Source: Trichaptum fuscoviolaceum (taxonomy: Eukaryota > Basidiomycota > Agaricomycetes > Hymenochaetales > Trichaptaceae). From it: a stretch of DNA of 64,000 bases. The translations under genes and the position numbers were made by a program. The notes beneath the pieces are model-generated. The model saw only the letters and a list, made by a program, of their open reading frames with translations, ran no database searches and was not told where the DNA came from. Below are positions 1 to 9,808 of the stretch, piece by piece (position 1 is the first letter of the stretch; every line of letters starts with the position of its first letter). The stretch is from positions 2,480,001 to 2,544,000 of the forward strand of contig CAJSYZ010000011.1 in assembly GCA_910574455.1 (NCBI GenBank), given 5' to 3'.

Positions 1-850
1 TATGTACAACTTGAAGTTGCGGGCCTGGGGCCGGACTCGGACTTGCCGGACTCCGAGTCGGAGGAGCTTCAACTTGAACTTGAAGTTTACTACTACTCAC
101 TAGTACTAGTAGTAATCGCACTGCCAGTGGCAGCAGCAGGATCCGCCCATCACTGGCAGGGATCTACTACCGTACCTCTGTCAGTACTATCCACCGCCGG
201 AAAAGACAACTTGAAGTTGAGTACTACTGGGGATTAAAATTCCGACTTGTTCGCGGCTTATTATAAACTGATCTGAATACTATTACTATATTGAAGGATA
301 CTACAGTAATAGCCTGAGTACTCTATAGTACTACTAGTGCTAGTGGTAGTAGTAGCCGGGGTCTGATGATGATGCCTGCCAGTGCCGTGACTGCCAGCCT
401 GAGTGCCAGTGGCTTCTGAGCGGGTAGTATTACAGTTTGAACTCAAGTTATGATCATAGATTTACCCGCTGCACTTGAAACTTTGATCAAGCCAGTGAGT
501 GCAGCGGAGTTTGTGAACCCAGGTCACTGGCCACTGCACTCACTGGCAGCCGACTCCGAGTCCGAGTCGGAGACACCACTGGCAGTGCCACGCTGCCACT
601 GGCAGTGGCAGCCGTGACTCAGGGGTACTACTGCCAACGGCACCGTGACGCCGCCGGTGACTGCCAGCCAGCGTCACGGTTCAAGTTGCTACTACTAGTA
701 GTAGTGTGGACGCGCCTGCCACATCAGGCTGGCACTGCAGTCGGACTCGGAGTGCCAGTGCCCTGGCTCCGAGTCTCATTACTACTAGTAAGCGGGGAAT
801 GATCCCCTTATCGTCGCCACGGTACTATATAAAACCTGAGCCTGAGTGCG
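1..850. repeat. Mosaic of short odd-length palindromic words
   Basis: No gene is visible here. The stretch is a patchwork of a few recurring words: CAACTTGAAGTTG at 7-19 and 207-219, GACTCCGAGTC at 49-59, CTGCCAGTGGCAG at 121-133 and its complement form at 593-605, many CTACTAGTAG and GCCTGAG blocks. Most words have two 5-6 base inverted arms around one unpaired central G or C. The same words recur near 13.9-14.3 kb and 15.5-15.7 kb and singly elsewhere. What they do is unknown; they could be transposase-binding subterminal repeats or an independent short palindromic repeat family. Confidence 0.75.
826..834 (+). promoter_or_regulatory. TATA box of the interrupted gene
   Basis: TATATAAAA lies 74 bases before the ATG at 908, right at the edge of the palindromic mosaic. 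The spacing fits a core promoter for the gene later broken by the LTR element. Inferred from sequence and spacing only. Confidence 0.55.
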
Positions 851-907
851 CAACCACTGTCACTGTATCTTGACTCGAACCCACTACTGCTCTTTGACAA
901 TTTGAAG

Positions 908-2398
908 ATGTCAGCCTCCGAGTACTCTGATTCCGACACAGACACTGGCACTGGCAGCAGCCTGAGTGACGAGTCGGATTCAAGTTACGTGTCTGAGTAC
1001 GATCCCCACCCTTTGAAAGGTAAGATGCACGAAAATCTTGACTTCACCATAGACTACTAATGCACGAGACTTAATGGAACCCAGATGGAAAACTGCTTTC
1101 ACGATATGTGCCGGACGACGATGGCATTGTTCGCGGAATTCACGTTGGCCAGTACATGCGGCGCTCACAAATCGCCGTGAGAGCCAACAACCCCTCCACT
1201 GCTACTTGCTTGATCACCGAAAAGATAGCGGATAATCTATTCCATCAGAAGAACTATAGCAGGTCAACCGCGGATTCTGAACTCATGCTTGCCGTGGTAG
1301 CCGACATCGATGTAATTACCCATCAGACGAGACAAGCTGTGAACCATTACGAAAAGGGCCTTAAGGCAATCAAGAAGAAGCTGCACTCACGTGAAAGGGA
1401 GTGGAGGGAATTTATGTCTCTGTTCAACAGTAACTCGGATGATATATTCAATCCAAACGTAAGTGGAAACTTCAGCAGTAGTGCTCTTAACATCAGTACT
1501 GATTTCTTACTCCGGTAACACTGGTAGTGGCAGAACCCTCCGTTTGCTATTCGGAACTATATTGGCGAAATCAGGCTTATAGTGCTGTCGGCGTTCGGAA
1601 AGATTCTTCCTGAGGCCACAGTCTTTCCAAATTATAGGGCCGAAAAGCTTTACTCTCGGTTCGTCAAGGGTGTTGGGTGGTCGAAATTTCTGGGTCGCGT
1701 AATCCGTTTCCACCGCGCGCACTTCGTGTTTATTCCGAGCGGCGCGTCGTCATCTGCCAAACAAGGCGCCGAGACACTGAACGGGGTCTGGGCTCACAGG
1801 CAGTCTGTATTCGACAATTTACAGGATGGCCCCGAATCCTTTTGTTTATCCTCTGTCATGCGTCGCGGGATCGTTCCATTGCCCAAAGACTCGATTCCCT
1901 TCAGTGGCAGGTTTTGCGGACATTGGGCGGACCTCGACTCCAATGATTCTATGGATGAACAGGGAAACTTGTGGAATGCTAAGCTCTCGTTGAAATTCTT
2001 CGTTCCTCTTCTTGTTTGGTCGTACAGCCAATTCAAGGAAAGCTTGGCCCTATTAGACGCCCTTATCGCACAACATCAGGAACAATCCGCCTCAAACTCA
2101 TCATCGGCGGATCCAACACCGAATTTGAAGGCAGAAATCGATTATTCCACTGTATTCCTGCATGGAACGGCTGTGGATTTGCGGTGCCGGCTGGCGCAAA
2201 GAATCAATGTCAAAAGGTCGCCAGCCTCCCATGACACTGTTGGTACGGAGGATGTTGCACTGGACACCAGAAATCAGAACAACAATTCTTCCAATGTTGT
2301 ACTTCCTGCCAAGGCTGGCAAAGAGGCACATCCGTTAAATGTCCTACTCAACGAACGGTCAACCTTCCTGAGTAGTTTCAATTTGATCAGGAAATGTC
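908..2398 (+). pseudogene. 5' part of host gene of unknown function, broken by LTR element
   Basis: Three exons can be read: 908-1019, 1085-1458 and about 1528 (or 1534) to 2398, with introns 1020-1084 (GTAAG...CAG) and 1459 to about 1527. The frame stays open up to the element at 2399 and, when the 5-bp duplication is counted once, continues in the same frame at 9132 to a stop at 9487. The uninterrupted product would have been about 570 residues. The N-terminus is Ser/Asp rich and is encoded by the same short words as the flanking mosaic. The rest shows no motif I recognise. A TATA box lies upstream. Because the rest of the frame is undamaged, the break looks recent. It could be a host gene or a cargo/companion gene of the neighbouring Plavaka element. 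Confidence 0.7.
2394..2398. repeat. Target-site duplication, left copy (ATGTC)
   Basis: ATGTC directly precedes the TG of the left LTR; the same five bases directly follow the CA of the right LTR at 9127-9131. A 5-bp duplication is what Ty3/Gypsy integrases produce. Confidence 0.95.
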
Positions 2399-3228
2399 TG
2401 TCGAGATCCCAGGCCCCTTTTCTCATTTCCCGCACTTTCCCGCCAAGGATCCCGACATGAGCAGACAATCCCGCGGGGAGAATCCCGCCATTGGATTCCC
2501 CGCGCGAAACCCCTTTCCCGACTCGCACGATCCCCCGCAAGATCCCCCGCTCACGTGACCTATCCCGCACCACCGTCCCGACCACCATGCACGCATACAC
2601 ACATTCATTTACGACGACCCGCCACGGCACACGTACATTCACTTATCAACATACGCTCATTAATCCGTTAGTACCTCAAGGTGACGACCTGCAACAGTCT
2701 GGCATACCTAGTCTGGCTAGTCGCGGCCCCGGACCGGACGCTGACGTCCACGGACAGGCCGTAGCCATCTGGAGAAACGGGATAGACATGCCTAGCAGTG
2801 CGGTCGTAGCATGTATCGTTTGTAGTAGATAGGTGCGCATTGCGCAAGGACACTTAGCGTAGATTAACTATACAGTCTTTACGAAGTAGATAAATAGCTG
2901 TAGGCATCGTAAGGAGCACCCCACTTTTGACCTCTTGTGGAGTGCTTCCTTAGGTGCGATCTCTCTCTTTTCTCCTGTGTAGTTAGTTGCGCAATACTTA
3001 CTTGTGGAGTGCTTCCTTAGGGATCCGCTTACTTGACGTTCAAAGCAGTGAAGAGTCCTAGCTGGCCTTGAGAATCCCGCGACGCGCCTGGATAGAATCC
3101 CGCGCGTTTCCCGCCAGAATTCCCACGCTCGTTCCCAGTCGCGAATCCAGATTCCCGAACGCGGGTTCTTGTCGTGAATTCCAGTTTCCCGAAACTGTTT
3201 CCCGCTACAATTCCCGACGGTCGTAACA
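2399..3228 (+). repeat. 5' LTR
   Basis: 830 bp starting TGTCGAG and ending TAACA. The transcript start is inferred at about 2923 from the self-priming match, with a TATA-like GATAAATAG at 2889-2897, 26-34 bases upstream. U3 would be 2399-2922. A 21-bp direct repeat inside the LTR occupies 2934-2954 and 3001-3021. The LTR also contains a spurious 113-codon open frame present in both copies. Confidence 0.95.
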
Positions 3229-3230
3229 TT

Positions 3231-3241
3231 AGGTCAAAAGT
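3231..3241 (+). other. Primer-binding site, self-primed (Tf1-like)
   Basis: AGGTCAAAAGT, two bases after the 5' LTR, is the exact complement of ACTTTTGACCT at 2923-2933 within the LTR. No tRNA-type site beginning TGG is present at this position. In Tf1 and related chromoviruses the first 11 nt of the transcript fold back on such a site and serve as primer after cleavage; the match here has the same length and location. Confidence 0.75.
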
Positions 3242-3317
3242 CCTGGCTCACCGCCGCTCGGACTCGACACCCTCACGCTCTTTACTTCTACCCCCGCACC
3301 CGTACCGCCGACCCGCG

Positions 3318-4526
3318 ATGTCGTCCCACCAGGAATGGGGAGGACTCGCAGATACCTTCGCTTTCCCGTCCCCGAGCTCCTCGATGGAGGAAGACAAACT
3401 CCAGCCCATCCTTGATCGCCTCGACACCCTCGAAAAACGCTACTCCAAGTTAGTCAACGAACACAATCAGGTTCAGAACACTGTCGCCCAGCTCAAGCAC
3501 GCCAACCAGGCGTTAGAAGCCCAAATCGCGAGCCAGCCCGCCTCCCCGTCTGGGGGTGGAGCAGGGCTCAAGATGAAGCTTCCCGACACCTTCGAAGGCG
3601 AACGAGCCAAGCTGGAAAACTGGATTCACCAGATTAAGCTCTACCTGTTCGGACAACATCCTGGGCTGAACGAAACCCGCAAGGTCGCATTCGCCCTGAT
3701 GCTACTGCGGGGACCGGCGCAAGACTGGGCGCGACCCATTCTAGATCGACTCCAGGACATCCCGACACCGCCAGAAGCCGCCAGCCTGGAGGCCCTGTTC
3801 GCCGCCCTTCGCGCCTCTTACGGAGAAATCGATGCAGACAAAGCCGCAGCCGACAAGCTGATGCGCCTACGCCAGACAGGAACGGTCGCCGAGTTTGCGT
3901 CGCAATTCCGTGCCCTCCAAGCCCTCACCGGGTGGCCCAAGGACGCAACGACGGATGTCATCTACCTCGACATGTTCCGGAAGGGACTCAAAGACCAGGT
4001 TCGCCAGCACATCGCCAGCACAGAGGCGAAGGATATGAAATTCGATGCCTACGTCAACTGGGTTTCCGAGACGGACGAGAAGCTAAGGCTCGCACACGCC
4101 TATGGACCAGTATCAAAGCCAGCGGCTACGCCCCGAAGCAATCCCGGCACCACTAGTTCAGCTCCGCGTACGATCCCGACTGCGGGCGCAAGCTCGACGA
4201 AGGATCCCAACGCAATGGAGATTGACAGGGTGCGCCGGGAGCGCAGGAGTAAGGGACTATGCTACTACTGCGGAGAGAAAGACCATTTAGTGAGCGATTG
4301 CCCAACGCGACCGCCAACCCGAAACCTAAAGGCTACGAAATCCACGTCCCCGTCGAGCCCCGCGCCCCCCGCGCTCCAGTCGTTCGAAGAAACGCTCAAA
4401 CGTATGGCGGAACAGTACGTCCAGAATGTGCAGCAGTCCGTGCTACAGAACGCATTCGCCGCCATGACGCCCGCCGCCAAGAACGTGCACAATCCCGAAG
4501 CCCCGCCCCCAGCGGATTTTCAGTAG
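3318..4526 (+). CDS. gag: Gag polyprotein
   Basis: 402 residues from the first ATG after the LTR. Residues about 25-75 form a heptad-like helix (LDTLEKRYSKLVNEH region). Residues about 90-270 match the Retrotrans_gag capsid fold, with a WIHQIKLYLFG stretch and a GPAQDW motif. A CCHC zinc knuckle, C-x2-C-x4-H-x4-C, lies at about residues 315-328 (CYYCGEKDHLVSDC). It packages the element RNA and forms the particle. It ends in TTT CAG TAG; pol overlaps it in the -1 frame over 4259-4526, so Gag-Pol is probably made by -1 slippage. I chose ATG 3318 over upstream non-ATG starts that fall in the LTR. Confidence 0.93.
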   Translation: MSSHQEWGGLADTFAFPSPSSSMEEDKLQPILDRLDTLEKRYSKLVNEHNQVQNTVAQLKHANQALEAQIASQPASPSGGGAGLKMKLPDTFEGERAKLENWIHQIKLYLFGQHPGLNETRKVAFALMLLRGPAQDWARPILDRLQDIPTPPEAASLEALFAALRASYGEIDADKAAADKLMRLRQTGTVAEFASQFRALQALTGWPKDATTDVIYLDMFRKGLKDQVRQHIASTEAKDMKFDAYVNWVSETDEKLRLAHAYGPVSKPAATPRSNPGTTSSAPRTIPTAGASSTKDPNAMEIDRVRRERRSKGLCYYCGEKDHLVSDCPTRPPTRNLKATKSTSPSSPAPPALQSFEETLKRMAEQYVQNVQQSVLQNAFAAMTPAAKNVHNPEAPPPADFQ

Positions 4527-7500
4527 GGTCGTATTGCTCAGTCGCGCCCTATACGACCCAACCGCCCTTGTGGCCGAAGAACTCTCTTAATAATGGTCCC
4601 TTGTATTTAACCATCTCTACAATAGACCGTCGTCTTCGACGACATTTGAAGTTCCCGGTACAGGTTAGCGACGGAAAAACGGATGCCTTAGCCACAGTAA
4701 TGTTAGACAGCGGTGCGTCGGGAACTTTCATAAATTCCCGCTACGTTTCGCGACACGGACTCCAGACTCGGGAATTGGTAATCCCGATACTTTTGCGCAA
4801 CGCGGACAATTCCCCGAACGCGATTGGACGCATCACCAAGGAAGTAGTCCTCAACGTCGAGATGAAGGGACACTTAGAACAGTTGACCATGGCCGTCGCG
4901 GATATTGGCGACGACGATATTATCATGGGGATCGACTGGTTGCGGCACCATAACCCAACCATTGACTGGACCAACGATGTGGTCGATCTCAACCGCTGCC
5001 CACCTCAGTGTGACAACCAGCAACGCCTGGTCCCGCTTCCCCGCCTCGCCATAGCAGAAGAAGTCGAGACCCCCTGGGGGCCCGACAGGACCCAGGCCGA
5101 ATGGGAAGCTGTCCCACCAGGATTTCGGTACTCAGAAAAATATTGGGACCAGTACCACGACGCTGAATCCTACTTCGTCACGACGGACGACCACTTCGCG
5201 TACAAAATTGCCGCCTCGTACACCCACTCCCAGGCCATCGCGGAGAAGTCAGCAGTGAAGGAAGGCGAGAAAACCTTCGAGGAACTAGTTCCCCCCGAAT
5301 TTCGTGAGTTTGCCGACGTTTTCTCGAAAGTTGAATCCGAAAGGCTTCCACTACGCAAGCCGTATGATCACGCCATAGATTTAGAACCCGGGAAGGTTCC
5401 CCCGTACAGCAAAATCTATCCGTTGGCCCCGGCCGAACGCGACGCCCTTCGCGAATTCGTTGACGAAAACCTGCGCAAAGGGTACATACGACCTTCGAAA
5501 TCCCCTGCAGCGGCTCCCGTCTTCTTTATCAAGAAAAAGGACGGAACCTTGCGCATGGTAGTCGATTACCGACGACTGAACGATATCACGGTCAAGAATC
5601 GATACCCGCTTCCCCTCACGATGGAACTCGTAGACGCACTGCAAAAGGCGAAGGTTTTCACGACGTTAGATTTGCGATGGGGCTACCACAATGTGCGACT
5701 GAAGCAAGGCGACGAGTGGAAGGCCGCATTTCGGACTCAGGCAGGACATTTCGAACCAACGGTGATGACATTCGGGCTCACGAATGCCCCGGCGACCTTC
5801 CAGCATATGATGAACGATATCTTCAAAGATCTCATTGGAGTATACGTGATCATCTATCTTGACGACTTGCTAATCTTTTCCGAAGATGAATCGCAGCACG
5901 AGGAACACGTACGGGAAGTCCTTAAGCGGCTGCGCGAAAACGACTTGTTCTGTAAACCCGAAAAGTGCAAATTCAAACAGACTTCCGTCGAGTATCTCGG
6001 GATGATTATTTCGCAGGGAAAGGTGGCTATGGATCCCGCCAAGGTACAGGCGGTCCTCGACTGGCCTACCCCGAAAAAGGTGAAAGACATTCAAGCCTTC
6101 CTCGGGTTCGCGAATTTCTATCGACGCTTCATTCGGGATTTCTCGCACATCGTCAAACCGCTCACGACGCTGCTGAAGAAGGACGTTCGCTGGGCCTGGA
6201 CAGAAAACCAGCAGTTCGCCTTCGACCATCTCAAGCGCATGTTCACGACCGCCCCCGTCCTGATGATGCCAGACATGTCGCGACAATTCATCGTGGAATG
6301 CGACGCCTCTGATTTCGCGACCGGCGCGGTCTTGTCCCAGGAAGGCGACGACGGGCTGATACATCCGGTCGCCTTTTTTTCGAAATCCCTCAACGATGCG
6401 GAACGCAACTACGAGATTTATGACAAGGAGCTACTCGCGATTATTCGAGCTCTTGACGAGTGGCGACATTATCTCGAAGGTGCGAGTCATAAACTCGATA
6501 TCGTGTCTGACCACAAGAATCTGCTATATTTCTCTGAATCCCGAACGCTGACGCGACGCCAAGCCCGGTGGAGTCTGTTCCTCACCCGCTTCGATTTTAC
6601 GATTCGCCATCGCCCAGGGCGACTCGGGGGCAAACCCGACGCCATGTCACGACGCGTCGATCTTCAACCCGAAGGCGAAGACAACACGGGACGGACCCTC
6701 TTGACCCCCGAAATGTTTCGACTAAAGGCAATTCGGCGGGGAATGACGCAGGTACACGGGGATCAGGCCCTCCTACGACGCATTCGTAAGTCAGATCAAT
6801 ATGAAGACGAACTGGTGGACGCGATCGAGCTGGTCAAGTCCAAGGCGCCTCGAGTCCTGACCAAGGAACTTGAGGACTGGAGCACCGAGGAAGGCCTCAT
6901 CCTGTACCAGGGTAAGGTTTACGTCCCGAAAGACGAGACCATTCGCCGGGATGTGGTGAAGACTTACCACGACAGTCTCCCCGCCGGACATCCTGGACGT
7001 TGGAAAACGTTTGAGATGGTAAGCCGCAACTACTGGTGGCCCGGGATGTCTAACTTCGTAGAACGATACGTTTCGGGATGCGATACCTGTGCACGCACGA
7101 AGAACCGATCCCAACGCCCGGTAGGACTCCTGCAACCGAACGAAATCCCGCAGGGCCCCTGGCAGGCGATTTCGTGCGATTTCATCACCCAGCTCCCCCG
7201 ATCTGAGGATTACGACGCAATTTTCGTGGTGGTCGACCGTCTCACCAAGCAAGCGCATTTTATCCCGACCACGTCTGATGTCGATGCACCGGAAACCGCA
7301 GAACTCTTCCTGCAACACGTCTGGAAGCTGCACGGAACCCCCCGCCAGATCATATCCGACCGCGGACCACAGTTTGTCGCGCAGTTCATGAAAGCCCTTT
7401 TTTCCCGACTCGGTATCAAGGGTACCACGTCGACTGCGTATCACCCGCAGACGGATGGGCAAACCGAAAGGGTAAACCAAGAGCTGGAACAATATTTACG

Positions 7501-8456
7501 GGCTTTCATAGATACACGAAGAAAACTGGGCCGGATTACTCCCGATGGCAGAGTTCGCGCACAACACGAAAGCGCACGCGGCAACACGACAATCCCCGTT
7601 CGCGCTCGTCTACGGCTACAATCCCGAATTCACGATTGCCCCGAGCGACGGCCTGTCCACGGTCCCCGCCGCGGACGCACGACTACAGGAGCTTCAGCAG
7701 GCACAGGAAGAGGCAAGAGCGGCTTTGGAGGTTGCGGCAGAGCGCATGAAGCAGCACTACGATCAGGCCAGGAACGAGGCCCCGCAGTACGCAGTCGGGG
7801 ATAAAGTATGGCTCGAGGCGACGAACGTTCGGCGACCGGGAGCGCGCAAATTATTACCGAAACGACTAGGGCCGTATAAAGTGAAGGCAAAGCTAAGTGA
7901 CCTCACCTACGAACTCGAACTCCCCGCGTCGCTGAAGATTCATCCCGTATTTCACGTATCGCTGCTCTCGCCATACCACGAAGACGATATTCCCGGTCGA
8001 ACGCAACCCCCGCCGCCCCCAGTCGAAGTAGAAGGAGATCTGGAATACGAGGTGGAAGAGGTACTGGACGCTAGACGGTTTAGACGGAGGTTTGAATATT
8101 TGGTACGATGGAAGGGATATTCGAGCGCGGAAGATACATGGATTCCCGCAAAGGATATGGGTAATGCAAAGGCTAAAATTCGCAGTTTCTATCGAAAACA
8201 CCCGGACGCCCCTCGAGAAGTCAACGCTATCGAGCTCTGTGACCTGAGCAAGATTCAAGCTTGGCGCCCCGGAGTTGCGCCTTTGGAGGGGGGTAATGTC
8301 GAGATCCCAGGCCCCTTTTCTCATTTCCCGCACTTTCCCGCCAAGGATCCCGACATGAGCAGACAATCCCGCGGGGAGAATCCCGCCATTGGATTCCCCG
8401 CGCGAAACCCCTTTCCCGACTCGCACGATCCCCCGCAAGATCCCCCGCTCACGTGA
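4517..8456 (+). pseudogene. pol: Pol polyprotein (PR-RT-RH-IN-chromodomain), one frame break
   Basis: Domains in order: aspartic protease with LDSGASGTF near 4700; reverse transcriptase with YLDDLLIF near 5855-5878; RNase H with ECDASDF near 6297; integrase HHCC zinc finger 6979-7110; DDE core with SCDF (about 7170), SDRGPQF (about 7357) and the E of ERVNQELEQYL (about 7480); chromodomain about 8046-8205 with YLVRWKGY and EDTWIP. The frame runs to 7804 but domain similarity jumps to the next frame (+1) at about 7510-7530, where it continues from an LLPMAEFAHNT block to 8456. One extra base there explains this. The frame is open upstream of 4517, but slippage at TTTT 4517-4520 just before the gag stop is a natural entry point. 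The end runs into the right LTR. The chromodomain suggests targeting to methylated histone H3. Confidence 0.92.
8284..8293 (+). other. Polypurine tract
   Basis: GGAGGGGGG-rich run ending three bases before the TG of the 3' LTR: the expected priming site for plus-strand DNA synthesis. Confidence 0.85.
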
Positions 8457-9126
8457 CCTATCCCGCACCACCGTCCCGACCACCATGCACGCATACACAC
8501 ATTCATTTACGACGACCCGCCACGGCACACGTACATTCACTTATCAACATACGCTCATTAATCCGTTAGTACCTCAAGGTGACGACCTGCAACAGTCTGG
8601 CATACCTAGTCTGGCTAGTCGCGGCCCCGGACCGGACGCTGACGTCCACGGACAGGCCGTAGCCATCTGGAGAAACGGGATAGACATGCCTAGCAGTGCG
8701 GTCGTAGCATGTATCGTTTGTAGTAGATAGGTGCGCATTGCGCAAGGACACTTAGCGTAGATTAACTATACAGTCTTTACGAAGTAGATAAATAGCTGTA
8801 GGCATCGTAAGGAGCACCCCACTTTTGACCTCTTGTGGAGTGCTTCCTTAGGTGCGATCTCTCTCTTTTCTCCTGTGTAGTTAGTTGCGCAATACTTACT
8901 TGTGGAGTGCTTCCTTAGGGATCCGCTTACTTGACGTTCAAAGCAGTGAAGAGTCCTAGCTGGCCTTGAGAATCCCGCGACGCGCCTGGATAGAATCCCG
9001 CGCGTTTCCCGCCAGAATTCCCACGCTCGTTCCCAGTCGCGAATCCAGATTCCCGAACGCGGGTTCTTGTCGTGAATTCCAGTTTCCCGAAACTGTTTCC
9101 CGCTACAATTCCCGACGGTCGTAACA
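8297..9126 (+). repeat. 3' LTR
   Basis: 830 bp, offset 5,898 from the left LTR with no indel. The encoded frames in both LTRs are identical, supporting a very young insertion. Followed by the right target duplication ATGTC at 9127-9131. Confidence 0.95.
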
Positions 9127-9487
9127 ATGTCTAATGATCCTCACCAACGACGCACTTCTAAATATTCTGCTCGACAACGGGACTCTCGTGGAAAATAATG
9201 ATTCACAGTCAGAAGGAAGTGTCGATACCACCAGCCCCATCGACACGCCTCATCGGTTTGACAAAGTCGAAGAGGAAAAGAGATTGGCTACGATAGTCAT
9301 GGCTCTTCGTGGACGCGATGCCGACTATGATAGCAACAAGCAGGAACTTGTTGCGACAGAGGACGAGCTCGACTGCTTCATCTCTACAGCACTTCATGGC
9401 TCGTCTTTCTGTGAGGACTACGCGATTTTGCTGTATCTTCTCGATAAACTTAATCCTATCGGAGATGGCGCATCGGATTCAGTGTGA
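9127..9487 (+). pseudogene. 3' part of the interrupted host gene
   Basis: After the right target duplication (9127-9131) the reading frame of the broken gene resumes at 9132 and stays open for 118 codons to TGA at 9485-9487. This tail is acidic and Ser/Thr rich in its first half, then contains a short helical-looking segment (DYAILLYLLDKLN). In-frame continuation across a 6.7-kb insertion is strong evidence that the insertion hit an exon. No domain recognised. Confidence 0.7.
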
Positions 9488-9731
9488 TAGGCAAGCCAAC
9501 ATTGTGTAGGGCGTTCAGCTGGCGACACGCTTGGACTTTTAGGCTGAATCCTCTTGTTCTTATTTGCAATCCCTTTGTACTTGTGTTGATCCCATGCGGC
9601 AATTGTTCATATCATGCAACAGTCTGGAAATCGTTCTTTACTTTTGATAATTATTTTAAAGTTTCTTCGTCATTCTTGTCACTTCTAGTATGTTTGAATT
9701 TTAATTTATAACTCGGGAGAGTCCACGCTAG

Positions 9732-9766
<35 letters not shown>

Positions 9767-9808
9767 GTACTAGTACTAGTATTAGTTTAGCTAAATGAGG
9801 GCTTATCT
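9488..9808. repeat. Intergenic, with (CTA)n microsatellite
   Basis: Presumed 3' ends of the two convergent genes. Positions about 9729-9786 are a CTA/CTAGTA microsatellite ending close to the stop codon of the transposase gene on the other strand. The repeat unit is the same as the TACTACTAGTAGTA word of the mosaics. Confidence 0.85.

Larger units (their letters stand above)
2399..9126 (+). mobile_element. Ty3/Gypsy chromovirus LTR retrotransposon (6,728 bp)
   Basis: A complete element: LTR 2399-3228, self-priming site 3231-3241, gag, pol with domain order protease, reverse transcriptase, RNase H, integrase, chromodomain, polypurine tract 8284-8293, LTR 8297-9126, flanked by ATGTC duplications. 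The domain order and the chromodomain place it among chromoviruses. Both LTRs are 830 bp with no indels between them, and the parts I compared are identical, so insertion was recent. It sits in sense orientation inside an exon of a host gene. One frame break lies in the integrase part of pol near 7510-7530, so this copy is probably not autonomous unless that is a sequencing error. Confidence 0.96.

Noticed and set aside
2491..2832. 113-codon frame in the LTR, repeated at 8389-8730
   Set aside because: Present in both LTRs, Pro/Thr/His-rich, starts in U3 upstream of the predicted transcript start; no sign of coding.
6791..7492. 233-codon minus-strand frame
   Set aside because: Shadow of pol; the plus strand there encodes recognisable integrase motifs.
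9732..9780. CTA repeat as a CRISPR or telomere-like array
   Set aside because: A plain trinucleotide microsatellite without spacers.
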